From positions 434,001 through 498,000 of the forward strand of contig JALDYZ010000001.1 in assembly GCA_030028905.1 (NCBI GenBank): a stretch of 64,000 bases of DNA. Reading direction: 5' to 3'. The notes below the pieces were generated by a model. It was not told where the DNA came from, searched no databases, and saw only the letters and a list, made by a program, of their open reading frames with translations. Each line of letters opens with the position of its first letter. Position 1 is the stretch's first letter. Origin of the DNA: Ferirhizobium litorale. Its GTDB lineage: Bacteria > Pseudomonadota > Alphaproteobacteria > Rhizobiales > Rhizobiaceae. Below are positions 8,157-17,051 of this stretch, one piece after another. The position numbers and the translations under genes are program-made.

Positions 8157-8528
8157 TCAGTCCTGGCGGCCGCGGAATAGCGCACCGGCCGCGATCAACA
8201 GCCAGCCGGCGATCATTGCCATGCCGCCTGTGGGGGCGGCCATAGGAAGCAGCCCGCCACCGGAAAAGTGTCGGCTGAGCAGATCGGCGGCGAAGAGCAG
8301 TGTTCCGAGCCCAAGCAACAAGCCCGCCGCTGCCGCCGTGCGGATGGAGGCGTAGCCGGCATAGAGCGCAAGCAGCGCCGGCCCATGCGCCAGGCAGATC
8401 TTCGCGGCATTGCCGAGCAGGTAGGCGTCCGCGCCGTGCGACGCTGCCGCGGCGAACGCTACGCCGCTGCCGCCGGTGATGCCGGCAAGAAGAAGGATCA
8501 GCGCCTGTAGGCGAGGGGACTGGCTCAT
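8157..8528 (-). CDS. DUF423 (YwdK-type) small membrane protein
   Basis: 123 residues with four hydrophobic segments (about 8-30, 45-65, 68-88, 97-117) and the family features GAFAAHG-like (here AAAASHGADAY) near the N-terminus and APTGGMAMIAGW near the end. DUF423 proteins are conserved inner-membrane proteins of unknown function. It runs toward the end of the haem monooxygenase gene, separated by 28 bases, and follows the haemoglobin gene by three bases, so they probably share a transcript. Confidence 0.85.
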   Translation of the reverse strand: MSQSPRLQALILLLAGITGGSGVAFAAAASHGADAYLLGNAAKICLAHGPALLALYAGYASIRTAAAAGLLLGLGTLLFAADLLSRHFSGGGLLPMAAPTGGMAMIAGWLLIAAGALFRGRQD

Positions 8529-8531
8529 GGC

Positions 8532-8921
8532 CTATTCCTGGTTTTGCATGTGGTGCGCAAGCCGCTCGATCGGCGGCCAGATGATCTCGCGCAGCTTGGC
8601 GTTTCCGATCGTTTCGTTCATGGCCTGCCGAAAGCACAAGAGCCACTCGTCGCGCTCGGCAGGACCGATCGCAGCGGCGAAATGACGACGGCGCAGCATC
8701 GGGTGGCCGCGTTTGTCCGTATAGAGCGGCGGGCCGCCGAGGTAGCCGGTCAGATATTCGTAGAATTTTTCTTCCGAACCGTGGAGATCGGCCGGATGTA
8801 CGGCGCGGCAGTTGGCCGCCTCCGGCAGCGTGTCCATCAGTTCGTAGAAGCGGCGCGTGAGCTTCCTGACGGTGGCATCGCCGCCGATCGCCTCGTACAG
8901 TGTAATGACGTCGTCGCTCAA
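8532..8921 (-). CDS. Group II truncated haemoglobin
   Basis: 129 residues, 2-on-2 globin. Tyr26 (B10, in RRFY), proximal His80 (F8, in RRRHF) and Trp93 (G8, in DEWL) are the diagnostic residues of group II trHbs (GlbO/YjbI). Such proteins bind O2 or NO and are linked to oxidative or nitrosative stress and respiration. It overlaps no neighbour and is followed closely by the DUF423 gene. Its place next to haem-uptake genes is consistent with use of acquired haem but does not prove it. Confidence 0.92.
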   Translation of the reverse strand: MSDDVITLYEAIGGDATVRKLTRRFYELMDTLPEAANCRAVHPADLHGSEEKFYEYLTGYLGGPPLYTDKRGHPMLRRRHFAAAIGPAERDEWLLCFRQAMNETIGNAKLREIIWPPIERLAHHMQNQE

Positions 8922-9133
8922 TTGCGCTTTCCTGCTCGGCCGCGTTCATGCACGGCGGGTACTGATCGTCGGCCCTCGTGCTGCAAATTCATCCGTTGCT
9001 TTTCGCCAAAAGCCTCAGCTTGTGCAAGCGCCAAGCACGCAATGCGGCGTTTGGGCGCGTATTGCCATGGCTTCGGCCTGCGGGAATCGTTCCAACACAC
9101 GGCTCCGCAGATAACTGAGGAATATCGATTCAC

Positions 9134-9155
9134 TTGACAAAACCGTCCAGACGGT
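9134..9155 (+). promoter_or_regulatory. TetR-gene promoter with perfect operator palindrome
   Basis: A TTGACA -35 box (9134-9139) is followed at once by ACCGTC-CA-GACGGT (9142-9155), a perfect 6+2+6 palindrome between -35 and the expected -10. This is a standard placement for TetR-family autorepression. The downstream start codon is at 9171. Confidence 0.7.
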
Positions 9156-9170
9156 ATTTTTGATGAAATC

Positions 9171-9737
9171 ATGTCTGTTCGTCACCAGAGAAAGAAGCAG
9201 CCGGAGCTCGTCCGCCAGCAATTGCTGGAGGTCGCCGCGCGGCTGACGAAGGAACAGGGCCTGCCCTCCGTGACGCTCGACGCCGTGTCCCGCGCCGCTG
9301 GCGTCAGCAAGGGTGGATTGCTGCATCATTTTCCGAGCAAGATGGCCCTTCTCGAGGGCCTGTTCGACGACCTGATCGGCCACTTCGATGCCGCGATCGA
9401 CGAGGAACTGCGGCAGGATGCGGAACCGCACGGCCGCTTCAGCCGGGCTTACCTCAAGGCGGTGACGAACCTGAAATACAATCCCCGGGAACAGGGAGAA
9501 TGGGCCGGCGTCGCCCTTGCCCTGCTGACCGAGCCGCAACTGCGGGTGCGATACCGCGACTGGCTCGACCGGCGCTGCGAGGAATATGTCGGAACAGATT
9601 CCTCTGTCGAGGCGCTTGCCGTCCGGCTGGCGGCGGACGGGCTGTGGTTCGCCGAGCTGATCGACAGCCAGGAGATGGACGACGATACACGCCAACGACT
9701 GGTGCTCAGGCTTGGGGAACTGACGCGAGGCCGCTGA
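9171..9737 (+). CDS. TetR/AcrR-family transcriptional regulator
   Basis: 188 residues. An N-terminal helix-turn-helix at about residues 35-54 (TLDAVSRAAGVSKGG...HHFPSK) is typical TetR; the C-terminal part (about 75-185) is all-helical, as expected for the ligand and dimer domain. It likely represses itself through the palindrome just upstream and probably the SMR pump gene 78 bases downstream on the same strand. The gene arrangement is that of a drug- or cation-responsive efflux switch; the inducer cannot be predicted. Confidence 0.9.
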   Translation: MSVRHQRKKQPELVRQQLLEVAARLTKEQGLPSVTLDAVSRAAGVSKGGLLHHFPSKMALLEGLFDDLIGHFDAAIDEELRQDAEPHGRFSRAYLKAVTNLKYNPREQGEWAGVALALLTEPQLRVRYRDWLDRRCEEYVGTDSSVEALAVRLAADGLWFAELIDSQEMDDDTRQRLVLRLGELTRGR

Positions 9738-9815
9738 AAAGCCGCTGTAGCGGCCCGATGGCCCTTCGGGACCAGACCACACTTCGATATGAACGCTAGG
9801 ATACGGGAGGGGCCG

Positions 9816-10157
9816 ATGAGCCCGGCATTTGTTTACGGTCTGCTGTTCGTGGCGATCGTCCTCGAGGTCATCGGGACCACTGCGCTGCAGATGTCGCAGC
9901 AGTTCACCCGCTTCTGGCCGACGGTGCTGCTCGTCGGCTGTTATGCTGGCGCATTTTACTGCCTATCGGTAACACTGCGCGTCATTCCCGTCGGTATCGC
10001 CTATGCCATCTGGAGCGCTCTCGGCATCGTGCTCATATCCGCAGTCGGGCTGGTGCTGTTCCGCCAGAAGCTGGATTTTGCTGCAATCCTCGGCCTCGGG
10101 CTGATCATCGCCGGTGTTTTGGTGGTCAACCTGTTCTCGAAGTCGATCTCGCATTGA
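9816..10157 (+). CDS. SMR-family multidrug efflux protein (EmrE-like)
   Basis: 113 residues and four transmembrane helices, the normal SMR size. Glu17 in the first helix (VLEVIGT) is the conserved proton/substrate carboxylate, and the later YAIWSALGIV motif is the EmrE signature. A GGGAGG site six bases before the ATG at 9816 sets the start; the ATG at 9789 would add nine residues. It acts in the inner membrane as a dimer exchanging protons for cationic drugs. Control by the upstream TetR is likely. Confidence 0.92.
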   Translation: MSPAFVYGLLFVAIVLEVIGTTALQMSQQFTRFWPTVLLVGCYAGAFYCLSVTLRVIPVGIAYAIWSALGIVLISAVGLVLFRQKLDFAAILGLGLIIAGVLVVNLFSKSISH

Positions 10158-10200
10158 GACCTTGTCGCGGCTGGACTGGCTGCTGTTTGCATCCACCTTT

Positions 10201-11586
10201 TCAACGGCGTGGCGCGCTGAGCCGGGTGCCATGTCGACGGTGCTCTGGCGAAGGTCCGATCTTGGAACTTCTGCTTCCGGGCAACTCAGATGAACTGGTT
10301 TCAAGCGGCTTTACGTCGAGAATCCAAACGCCGCTGCCCAGCATGAACATAAACCAGGCGTAGGTTGCGGCCCAGAAGTGAACGGTGCAGCCGACCAGCA
10401 GGAACATGAACATACAGAATACAAATCCAGTGCGATAGGCATCAGTTCTTTCATCAAGTCCCTTCTTGTAAGCGACACCGCAGGTTATCGCCAACCAAGC
10501 CACAAAAAGCAGAGCGACGGCCGGGATGCCGTGTCGCATGGCAATAAGCAGCCAGAAATTGTCGACACTTTCGGGCATCCATGAGGGGCGTACCCATTGG
10601 CCAAGTCCAATGCCGAAAAGCGGGTGATTGGCGACCGACGCAGAACCGTAGTCCCAGATGAGGAGGCGGAACCACCCTGTCTGCGCGTCGAAGGTAAACC
10701 GCGATATGTAGAACTTCACGGGCGTCTGATTCGAGCCGAACTCGACTATCAGATATGCGACAAGCGCCATGCCCCACAACAATTTCCATCTGAACGTGAA
10801 GCGTTTCAGAAGCGAATTCCATGTGATGAGTGCAAACTGCAGCACGATGCCGGCTATTGGGGCGGACGACATCGAAACAAACGCCGCCAATGTAATTGCG
10901 GCGGGCCGCATCAACCCTGCCAATATGCCCTTGCCTCGACCGAGAACCATGTAGGTCAATGCGACGAAGCTGCCGCAGAACAGGCCATAGACAATCGAAT
11001 GCGCAAATGGTCCTTGCACCCGCCAGAAACCCCATCTGGGCTCCATCATTGTAATATCAAGTGTTGGAAAAATCACTGCAAGACCCGTGAGAAGCGGCTT
11101 TGCGCCCGTGATCCATTCAAAAAGAGTGAACGGGAGCAGAAAAACTACCAGGTTCGAAGCGAATTGGATCATGTTGCGGAAATCATCCGCAGTACGGATG
11201 TAGCAGCGCGCGAGCAGATACGCCCCCATTGTTTCAATGTTCAGAATTCCCATGGCCTCGATTGTTTGCTCGAAACCGGCGACCATCACGAAACTCAACG
11301 AAGCCCAAACGCAGAACAATATGACTGCGATATCCGCCACACGGATTGGGCCACCCTTGCCGCGCACCCACATCCACAAGGTTGGCAGCAGTGCAACAAG
11401 GAGAATGATTCTATATGCCGACAGGTTCAGCGGGCCTAGCGGAATGATCCACGGGATCACGAGGCCGATGAGAAAGGCTTTAACTGGCCATGGCAACCCT
11501 CCCGAAATTTCCCTGGCGATGGGGTCCAGACGGTCGATGGAGGGCATTCTGCTAACGTTTGGAGCGCTGACCCTAGTCACCGGCAT
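10201..11586 (-). CDS. Wzy/O-antigen-ligase-like polysaccharide polymerase
   Basis: 461 residues with about ten to eleven hydrophobic segments between residues 35 and 430 and a polar Ser/Arg-rich tail. A large loop before the last segments carries GFGLGQW-type residues (HPLFGIGLGQW) and a following NFWL, as seen in the Wzy_C/O-antigen ligase superfamily. Its place downstream of three glycosyltransferase genes and in a locus with Wzx and Wzz favours a polymerase role for EPS repeat units. A GGGAGA site precedes the ATG. Polymerase versus ligase cannot be settled from sequence. Confidence 0.8.
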   Translation of the reverse strand: MPVTRVSAPNVSRMPSIDRLDPIAREISGGLPWPVKAFLIGLVIPWIIPLGPLNLSAYRIILLVALLPTLWMWVRGKGGPIRVADIAVILFCVWASLSFVMVAGFEQTIEAMGILNIETMGAYLLARCYIRTADDFRNMIQFASNLVVFLLPFTLFEWITGAKPLLTGLAVIFPTLDITMMEPRWGFWRVQGPFAHSIVYGLFCGSFVALTYMVLGRGKGILAGLMRPAAITLAAFVSMSSAPIAGIVLQFALITWNSLLKRFTFRWKLLWGMALVAYLIVEFGSNQTPVKFYISRFTFDAQTGWFRLLIWDYGSASVANHPLFGIGLGQWVRPSWMPESVDNFWLLIAMRHGIPAVALLFVAWLAITCGVAYKKGLDERTDAYRTGFVFCMFMFLLVGCTVHFWAATYAWFMFMLGSGVWILDVKPLETSSSELPGSRSSKIGPSPEHRRHGTRLSAPRR

Positions 11587-11598
11587 ATATCTCCCGGC

Positions 11599-12765
11599 TC
11601 AGTAGCCCTGTCGATGCCAACGCAATTTGCGCCATCGTGTTGCGAGACCGCGGCGCAATCGCTCAAGCACAAACACCGGATGGTACGCTGCCGCTCCGGC
11701 GCCGACGGCCATGCGCCATTGGAGACCCTGCCAGCCAGGTATCTGCGTTACATCGGGGATCAACTCACGAGCATACTGCGAGAAGAGTTCGACTCGCTCC
11801 AGATTGACGTCGATATGGTCATAGCAGCGGCAGGATGCCTCTACGCAATACGTGGCCAAGGCGTGGGTCGCGGCGGCACGAAGCTGTGCAGCTTCATAGA
11901 GGTTGCCAACTGGTCCATCAAACAGGACTTCGAACGCCGCTCGGCGCTCTTGGAAATCCCTGAGGCTGTCCACTTCGGTTGCTGAAAGGCTCCTGCTGTG
12001 CTCTCGATGCCATGCCTGATCGACCCCATTGATGTAGGCGACATCCGAAAAAGCCGACAGTCTGAGCCACATTTCCATATCGTGAGTATGGGCCAGGGCT
12101 TTCTGACCTCCGACCTGGTCCACGATACTGCGGCGCATCAAGACCTCAGGTGAAGTAATGACGTTATACCCCGACTCGCATCGGTCAGCGAGCCATTCTC
12201 GACCAGGCCACATCGTCCAGTGGGTGGGAACTGTTCGCGGCGAGGGCAATCGGTTTCCGTCGAAATGGATCGGATGTCCGTAGACGAGGCCAATTGACGG
12301 AAAGCTGCGCATGACGTCGATTGCCCGCCGCAACGAACCCGGTGTCAGAAGGTCGTCGGCGTCAAGTCGCACCAAAAATTCTCCTTCGGCGACAGCGAGT
12401 CCATCATTGAAAGTATCAACTGGCCCGCTGTTCGTAGTGTGTTGGAGAACCCTCACGCGAGTGTCACAATCTGCAAAGGCTGTGGCGACTTCGAAGCTTT
12501 CGTCGGTGGAAGCATCATCCACGACAACGACGTCGACTATCACCCCCTCTTGCGCCAAGGCGCTGCTGATTGCCTGTGGCAGATAGCGTGCGTAGTTATA
12601 GCAGGGAATGACGACAGTTACCGTGGCGAGCGAACCGATGGACTGTCGCGGCTTGACAATCGTCTTGTGCGCTATAGTCAGCGAGGCTTCGCCAAGATCT
12701 TGGATTGCCGCATCGGGCCTGTCAGCTATGGGCCTGGCGGAACGCGTCCAGATATCGGCATTCAT
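11599..12765 (-). CDS. Family 2 glycosyltransferase
   Basis: 388 residues. The GT-A fold starts near residue 50 with VTVVIPCYNYARYL, followed by VVVDDASTD and the DxD-type metal motif in VRLDADD. The first ~45 residues are a polar extension. The C-terminal ~120 residues are less conserved and may set acceptor specificity. The ATG at 12765 overlaps the upstream stop as ATGA and has an AAGGAG site; an ATG six bases earlier is too close to it. Cytosolic or membrane-associated, adding one sugar to the lipid-linked repeat unit; sugar unknown. Confidence 0.88.
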   Translation of the reverse strand: MNADIWTRSARPIADRPDAAIQDLGEASLTIAHKTIVKPRQSIGSLATVTVVIPCYNYARYLPQAISSALAQEGVIVDVVVVDDASTDESFEVATAFADCDTRVRVLQHTTNSGPVDTFNDGLAVAEGEFLVRLDADDLLTPGSLRRAIDVMRSFPSIGLVYGHPIHFDGNRLPSPRTVPTHWTMWPGREWLADRCESGYNVITSPEVLMRRSIVDQVGGQKALAHTHDMEMWLRLSAFSDVAYINGVDQAWHREHSRSLSATEVDSLRDFQERRAAFEVLFDGPVGNLYEAAQLRAAATHALATYCVEASCRCYDHIDVNLERVELFSQYARELIPDVTQIPGWQGLQWRMAVGAGAAAYHPVFVLERLRRGLATRWRKLRWHRQGY

Positions 12766-13949
12766 CCCCATTGCTCCTTCAGCATTCGTCTCGTTTTTCT
12801 CAGCCCCATAAGTGTCCGGAACTTTGCAAGGTCGATCAGTGTCCTTGCGGTCGATCTCATCCGTTCGTTCGAATTTTGAGCTTCGGATAGCGTTTGCCGA
12901 TAGATCTCAATTAACCGGTCTGCCATCATGTCGATGCTGAAGTGTTGTTCAACAATCGATCGACCGAAGCATCCGAGCACAGCGCGCTTGTCGTCATCCC
13001 GCGCAAGTGCGCTCAGTATGGATTTCAGTTCTTGCGCTCCTCCTCCGCCGTGGCCAAAAAATCCCTGGTATAGAAAAAGGGATGCCGACCTTTCATCGAA
13101 TAGCCGCCAGAAACCCGTTGTACCTTGCACGACAAGCGGCTTGGAAAAGGCCATTCCTTTCAGCGCGGAGCTCCCCATTCCTAAAATGATGTCAGCAGCG
13201 TCATAGGCTTCCCGGGGGTCGAGCAACTGACCGGTCACGACGATGATCTCGTGGCCATGACGTCGATTTACAGCCGCCGCTGCTGCGTCGACTTCGCCCC
13301 TACCAGGGCCGTCGCCAGCAACGATCAATCGTAGTGGAAGGTTAGTCGCCAGTTCTCCAATCACATCAATGGCCTGCAACACGCCTTGCAGCTTTTCGAG
13401 ATCTCGAGTGAGCCGGCAAACGACCGAGACGACCACCTCGCTGCTGCCGAATGCCCATCGCGCCCTGGCCGCTGCGATATTTTTGGTCTCGTTTAGGGTG
13501 GTATCGATCGGCGGTTCGAGCACCCAAGTGCGTGGTCGAGGCTTCATTTCGGCGAGTTCGCGTGTGCCGACGATCAACGGTACGTGCCGGGGAAGCAGGT
13601 GTGAAATATCCATCGAAAGTACAGTTGCTAGAATTCGCGTGCCGCCGAAAAGATGCGGCCCGAAGGTGCCTTCGACCGCGGGCCGCCATTCGTAGGTGTG
13701 CACCAGATCTGCCTTAATGCTGCGCGCGAGAGCCGAAAGTTCAAAGGCAGTAGCTACCGAGGGATAGAAAGGTCGTCTCGGGATTGGCACAAAATTCAGC
13801 CCCAACCGCCGGATCATTTCCGACAGAACGCCATCTGGAGCCGTCACCGTGACGTTGTGCCCTCTGTCACGAACTGCAGCTGCCAATTCGATGGCATTGA
13901 TCTGGCTCCCGCCCATCTCGAGCTCGTGGGGGTAGACTAGGATGTTCAT
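12762..13949 (-). CDS. Family 4 glycosyltransferase
   Basis: 395 residues with a GT-B layout: an N-terminal domain starting NILVYPHELEMGGSQ (the GG-acceptor loop typical of GT4) and a C-terminal nucleotide-sugar domain with VVSVVCRLTRDLEKLQG, VAGDGPGR and MAFSKPLVV. A strict EX7E motif is weaker than usual (MGSSALKGMAFSKP), so donor-site detail may differ. It shares four-base overlaps with both neighbours, showing tight translational coupling in this four-gene operon. Confidence 0.85.
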   Translation of the reverse strand: MNILVYPHELEMGGSQINAIELAAAVRDRGHNVTVTAPDGVLSEMIRRLGLNFVPIPRRPFYPSVATAFELSALARSIKADLVHTYEWRPAVEGTFGPHLFGGTRILATVLSMDISHLLPRHVPLIVGTRELAEMKPRPRTWVLEPPIDTTLNETKNIAAARARWAFGSSEVVVSVVCRLTRDLEKLQGVLQAIDVIGELATNLPLRLIVAGDGPGRGEVDAAAAAVNRRHGHEIIVVTGQLLDPREAYDAADIILGMGSSALKGMAFSKPLVVQGTTGFWRLFDERSASLFLYQGFFGHGGGGAQELKSILSALARDDDKRAVLGCFGRSIVEQHFSIDMMADRLIEIYRQTLSEAQNSNERMRSTARTLIDLAKFRTLMGLRKTRRMLKEQWG

Positions 13950-15025
13950 GCGACCATCCTCGCCGGCACATTGAGGAATTCGCTAAAGATCTGCACGACG
14001 TCACGTCGCTCCTGTTCTTCTCCGTATGTGCTGAGAATGGCCGTCGATGCTCGTTTGCCTCGTTCCGAACACCAGGTCGCGTCGCCAGCCTCTCGCGCCA
14101 GGACGTCTTGAACGGCTCTCGCAAAAGCCAGCACGTCGCCTGTCGGAACGGCGGTGCTGTATTCAGGGTGAAAGAATTCAGCGCCGCCAAATCCGTGATT
14201 TCCCACCACATAGCATCCACATGCCATTGCCTCGGCGGCAGGCAGTCCGAAACCCTCTTGCCCGGTGAACGCCAGGAAAATACGCGTCCGACGCAGTTCG
14301 CCGGCTATCCGGTGATGCGGGAGGCCGTCCAGGGCCGCGATCTCCCAACCTGCAAGTGCTCCGCGCGCCTTTAGTATGGCGAGCACCTGTTCGGCATCTT
14401 CGCGACCACGGCGCGGCATATAGGCAATCCGTCTGGGGCGGGCGTCCGTTCCAGGATAGAACATTTGCGGGTCGATACTGAGGTGGACGCGGTCTATCCG
14501 GCAGTCCGGAAATGCAAAGCGAAGTACTTCCTGATTGTGTGACGAGACAGTAAGAACTCCAGCTCGATCCGGCCCAGCCATATATGCTGATGATGAGGAA
14601 TCGCCGTTCCGCAGCCATGTTAGATGGCTGTTTTGGTTGAAGATAACATAGCGAACTCCTTGAGGGAGCTTTGCCAGAAGGTCGACGTTCAGTTCCGATA
14701 CCACCAACAGATCGCCGCGCCGGACAGTTGTGCTTTGTATATCGGTAATGCGCGTATCGTTTTCAAACCAGTTGCAGCGGAAGCGCGGCTTCTGATGCAG
14801 CACGAAAGCCCGCATCCCAGCCTGATTGAGAAGATCGACATGGCGATACATGACCCGAATACCGCCGGACGGCTTCTGGTAGTCCGGCGCTAGGTAATAG
14901 ATCGTTGGGTCATTTGAGAGTTCTGAACTTGCTGCTACCCGCACAGGAGCCTGCCAGGCTCTTTTGGCTGCCTTTAGTACTCTAACGAAATCCGCCGATA
15001 GGCTCAAAGCCTTCCCGTTCATCAT
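13946..15025 (-). CDS. GT-B glycosyltransferase (GT4-like)
   Basis: 359 residues. The N-terminal domain includes YYLAPDYQKPSGGIRVMYRH, and the C-terminal domain includes RRIAYMPRRG and the EX7E motif in EGFGLPAAEAMACG (the glutamates that position the nucleotide sugar). First gene of the minus-strand group ending with the polymerase, so probably an early step in building the repeat unit. The promoter should lie in the 485-base divergent gap to the right. The second Met (15022) is an equal alternative start. Confidence 0.86.
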   Translation of the reverse strand: MMNGKALSLSADFVRVLKAAKRAWQAPVRVAASSELSNDPTIYYLAPDYQKPSGGIRVMYRHVDLLNQAGMRAFVLHQKPRFRCNWFENDTRITDIQSTTVRRGDLLVVSELNVDLLAKLPQGVRYVIFNQNSHLTWLRNGDSSSSAYMAGPDRAGVLTVSSHNQEVLRFAFPDCRIDRVHLSIDPQMFYPGTDARPRRIAYMPRRGREDAEQVLAILKARGALAGWEIAALDGLPHHRIAGELRRTRIFLAFTGQEGFGLPAAEAMACGCYVVGNHGFGGAEFFHPEYSTAVPTGDVLAFARAVQDVLAREAGDATWCSERGKRASTAILSTYGEEQERRDVVQIFSEFLNVPARMVA

Positions 15026-15510
15026 GTGGTGCTCTCGTCAACCGATGTTGTCAAAGGTATTGAACGAGCGCGGGGCCGGCAATTTGCTCAAACGTGCGAC
15101 GGACTACACCCAATGGTCGGCTGAAGGGTTCCATCTAATCCCAAGGTCGGCACCGGGGCTCGACTTCACACGTGGGCGCTATTGACGGCCCCGGGTTCGT
15201 TTAGAAATGCCCTTGAACAGCAATGCCGGTCGTTTACGTCAAATAACCACGGTTCAGTGGTGGATCCAAAAGTCTATCGGCGGAAATCTTCCACCACCCA
15301 CGGCGAAGGCAGCAATCCTCGGTAATAGAGCTACCCCTTTCGATGCACTAAGTACCACGTATTGTTTCCTTTACGCATGTGCGGAAAAGAGTTTCCTTGG
15401 TCGTCGGAAGAATTCGATCAACGGCTCTCCAAGAAAAGCCGGGGGGATATTCATGCCCCGTCAAATTCATCCCCAGAACTGCGACCAACAGCAAACGGGG
15501 GCCTCGCGGC
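15026..15510. promoter_or_regulatory. Divergent intergenic region between glycosyltransferase and sugar-biosynthesis operons
   Basis: About 485 bases without a convincing gene. Reading frames here lack ribosome-binding sites and family features. It must hold the promoters of both diverging operons, but I see no clear -35/-10 pair or long palindrome. Confidence 0.4.
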
Positions 15511-16017
15511 ATGATCGCACCAAGCGTCACATTGGGTGACGGCGTCGTCATTCATCATCCGGATCTCGTCAATCTCTACGGCTGCACGATCGGCGCGGGA
15601 ACGCGCATCGGCACATTCGTCGAGATCCAGAAGAATGCCGTCATCGCCGAAAACTGCAAGATTTCCAGCCATTCCTTCATCTGCGAGGGAGTGACCCTCG
15701 AAGAGGGCGTGTTCGTTGGCCACGGCGTGATGTTCACCAACGACCTGCAACCGCGTGCGGTCAACCCCGATGGCGGGCTGCAGTCGGACGCCGACTGGTC
15801 GGTGGTGCCGACACTGGTCAGGCGCCGCGCCGCCATCGGCAGCAACGCCACCATCGTCGCCGGGGTGACAATCGGCGAGGGTGCGCAGATCGGCGCCGGC
15901 GCGGTGGTCACCAAGGACGTCCCCGCATACGCCATTGTTGCAGGGGTGCCGGCAAAGGTCATCGGCCGCGCCAAGGATGCGCCGATCGGGGTTCTGTTGT
16001 CGGGAGGCGCGCGATGA
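15511..16017 (+). CDS. Hexapeptide N-acetyltransferase, WbpD/WlbB-like
   Basis: 168 residues with the left-handed beta-helix repeat throughout ([43 protein letters not shown]), then the closing [16 protein letters not shown] signature. Size and layout match WbpD/WlbB, which N-acetylates the 3-amino group of UDP-GlcNAc3N-uronic acid with acetyl-CoA. The following genes encode the matching dehydrogenase and aminotransferase, supporting this. The frame is open back to 15379, but the family begins at this Met-Ile-Ala. The stop overlaps the next start (ATGA). Confidence 0.85.
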   Translation: MIAPSVTLGDGVVIHHPDLVNLYGCTIGAGTRIGTFVEIQKNAVIAENCKISSHSFICEGVTLEEGVFVGHGVMFTNDLQPRAVNPDGGLQSDADWSVVPTLVRRRAAIGSNATIVAGVTIGEGAQIGAGAVVTKDVPAYAIVAGVPAKVIGRAKDAPIGVLLSGGAR

Positions 16018-17051
16018 TCGGCGTTGCAGTCATCGGCTATGGCTATTGGGGCCCGAACCTGGTCCGCAATCTTGCTGAAACACAAGGTGCGCAGCTGCTC
16101 TACGTCTGCGACCTCAGAAAGGAGAGGCTGGCCGCGGTCCACAGCCGCTATCCGGCGGTCCAGATCACCGACGATGTCGAGGAAGTCCTGCGCGACCCGC
16201 GGGTTCATGCGGTGGCGATCGCCACGCCCGTGTCCACCCACTTCAGGCTGGCCATGAAGGCCCTGATGGCGGGCAAGCACGTCTTTGTCGAAAAGCCGAT
16301 GGCGTCGACCTCCGACGAGGCCCGCCGCATGGTCGAGGAGGCGGCCCGCCGTGGCCTGGTGCTTGCCGTGGACCATACCTTTATCCATACGGGTGCCGTC
16401 CGCAAGATGCGCGAGGTCGTCGAGACCGGGGTCGGCGACGTGTACTACTACGATTCCGTGCGGGTGAACCTCGGGCTGTTCCAGCACGACGTCAGCGTGA
16501 TCTGGGATCTCGCCGTGCATGACCTGTCGATCATGGACTACGTGCTGCGCGAGAAGCCGGTGGCGGTTTCGGCGACGGGCATGAGCCATGTCGCGGGCGA
16601 GCCCGAAAACATCGCCTATCTCAATCTCTTCTTCGACAGCAAGCTGATCGCCCACATACATGTCAACTGGCTTGCCCCGGTCAAGGTGCGGCGCACCTTG
16701 ATCGGCGGCAGCAGCAAGATGATCGTCTATGACGATCTCGAGCCTAGCGAGAAGATCAAAGTCTACGACAAGGGCATCACCTTGAACGGCAATCCGCAGA
16801 AGAACGGCGAGAAGATCCACCAGATGCTCGTCGGCTACAGAACCGGCGACATGTATGCGCCGCAGCTCGACATGACCGAGGCGCTCGGCATCGAACTTCG
16901 CCAGTTCGTCGATTGCATCGAGCAAAACGGAACGCCGATCGCCGATGGCCATGCGGGGCTGCGTGTCGTGCGGATCCTCGAAGCGGCGACGCAGTCGCTG
17001 GCGGATCGTGGCCGCGTCATCGAACTCGAGCAGCAGAGGCTCATCGCATGA
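16014..17051 (+). CDS. Gfo/Idh/MocA oxidoreductase, WbpB/WlbA-like
   Basis: 345 residues. N-terminal Rossmann motif GYGYWGPN (about residues 8-15), conserved EKPMA (about 93-97) that holds the catalytic Lys, and a C-terminal alpha/beta domain with [19 protein letters not shown]. The GYGYWGPN start is typical of WlbA/WbpB, which oxidises C3 of UDP-GlcNAc-uronic acid using NAD+. It sits between the acetyltransferase and the aminotransferase, each overlapping by four bases, the same gene set as in the diacetamido-uronic-acid pathway. Confidence 0.85.
   Translation: MIGVAVIGYGYWGPNLVRNLAETQGAQLLYVCDLRKERLAAVHSRYPAVQITDDVEEVLRDPRVHAVAIATPVSTHFRLAMKALMAGKHVFVEKPMASTSDEARRMVEEAARRGLVLAVDHTFIHTGAVRKMREVVETGVGDVYYYDSVRVNLGLFQHDVSVIWDLAVHDLSIMDYVLREKPVAVSATGMSHVAGEPENIAYLNLFFDSKLIAHIHVNWLAPVKVRRTLIGGSSKMIVYDDLEPSEKIKVYDKGITLNGNPQKNGEKIHQMLVGYRTGDMYAPQLDMTEALGIELRQFVDCIEQNGTPIADGHAGLRVVRILEAATQSLADRGRVIELEQQRLIA

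Noticed and set aside
10378-11605. Several plus-strand frames opposite the polymerase gene
   Set aside because: No ribosome-binding sites or motifs; the minus strand encodes a clear multi-span membrane protein.
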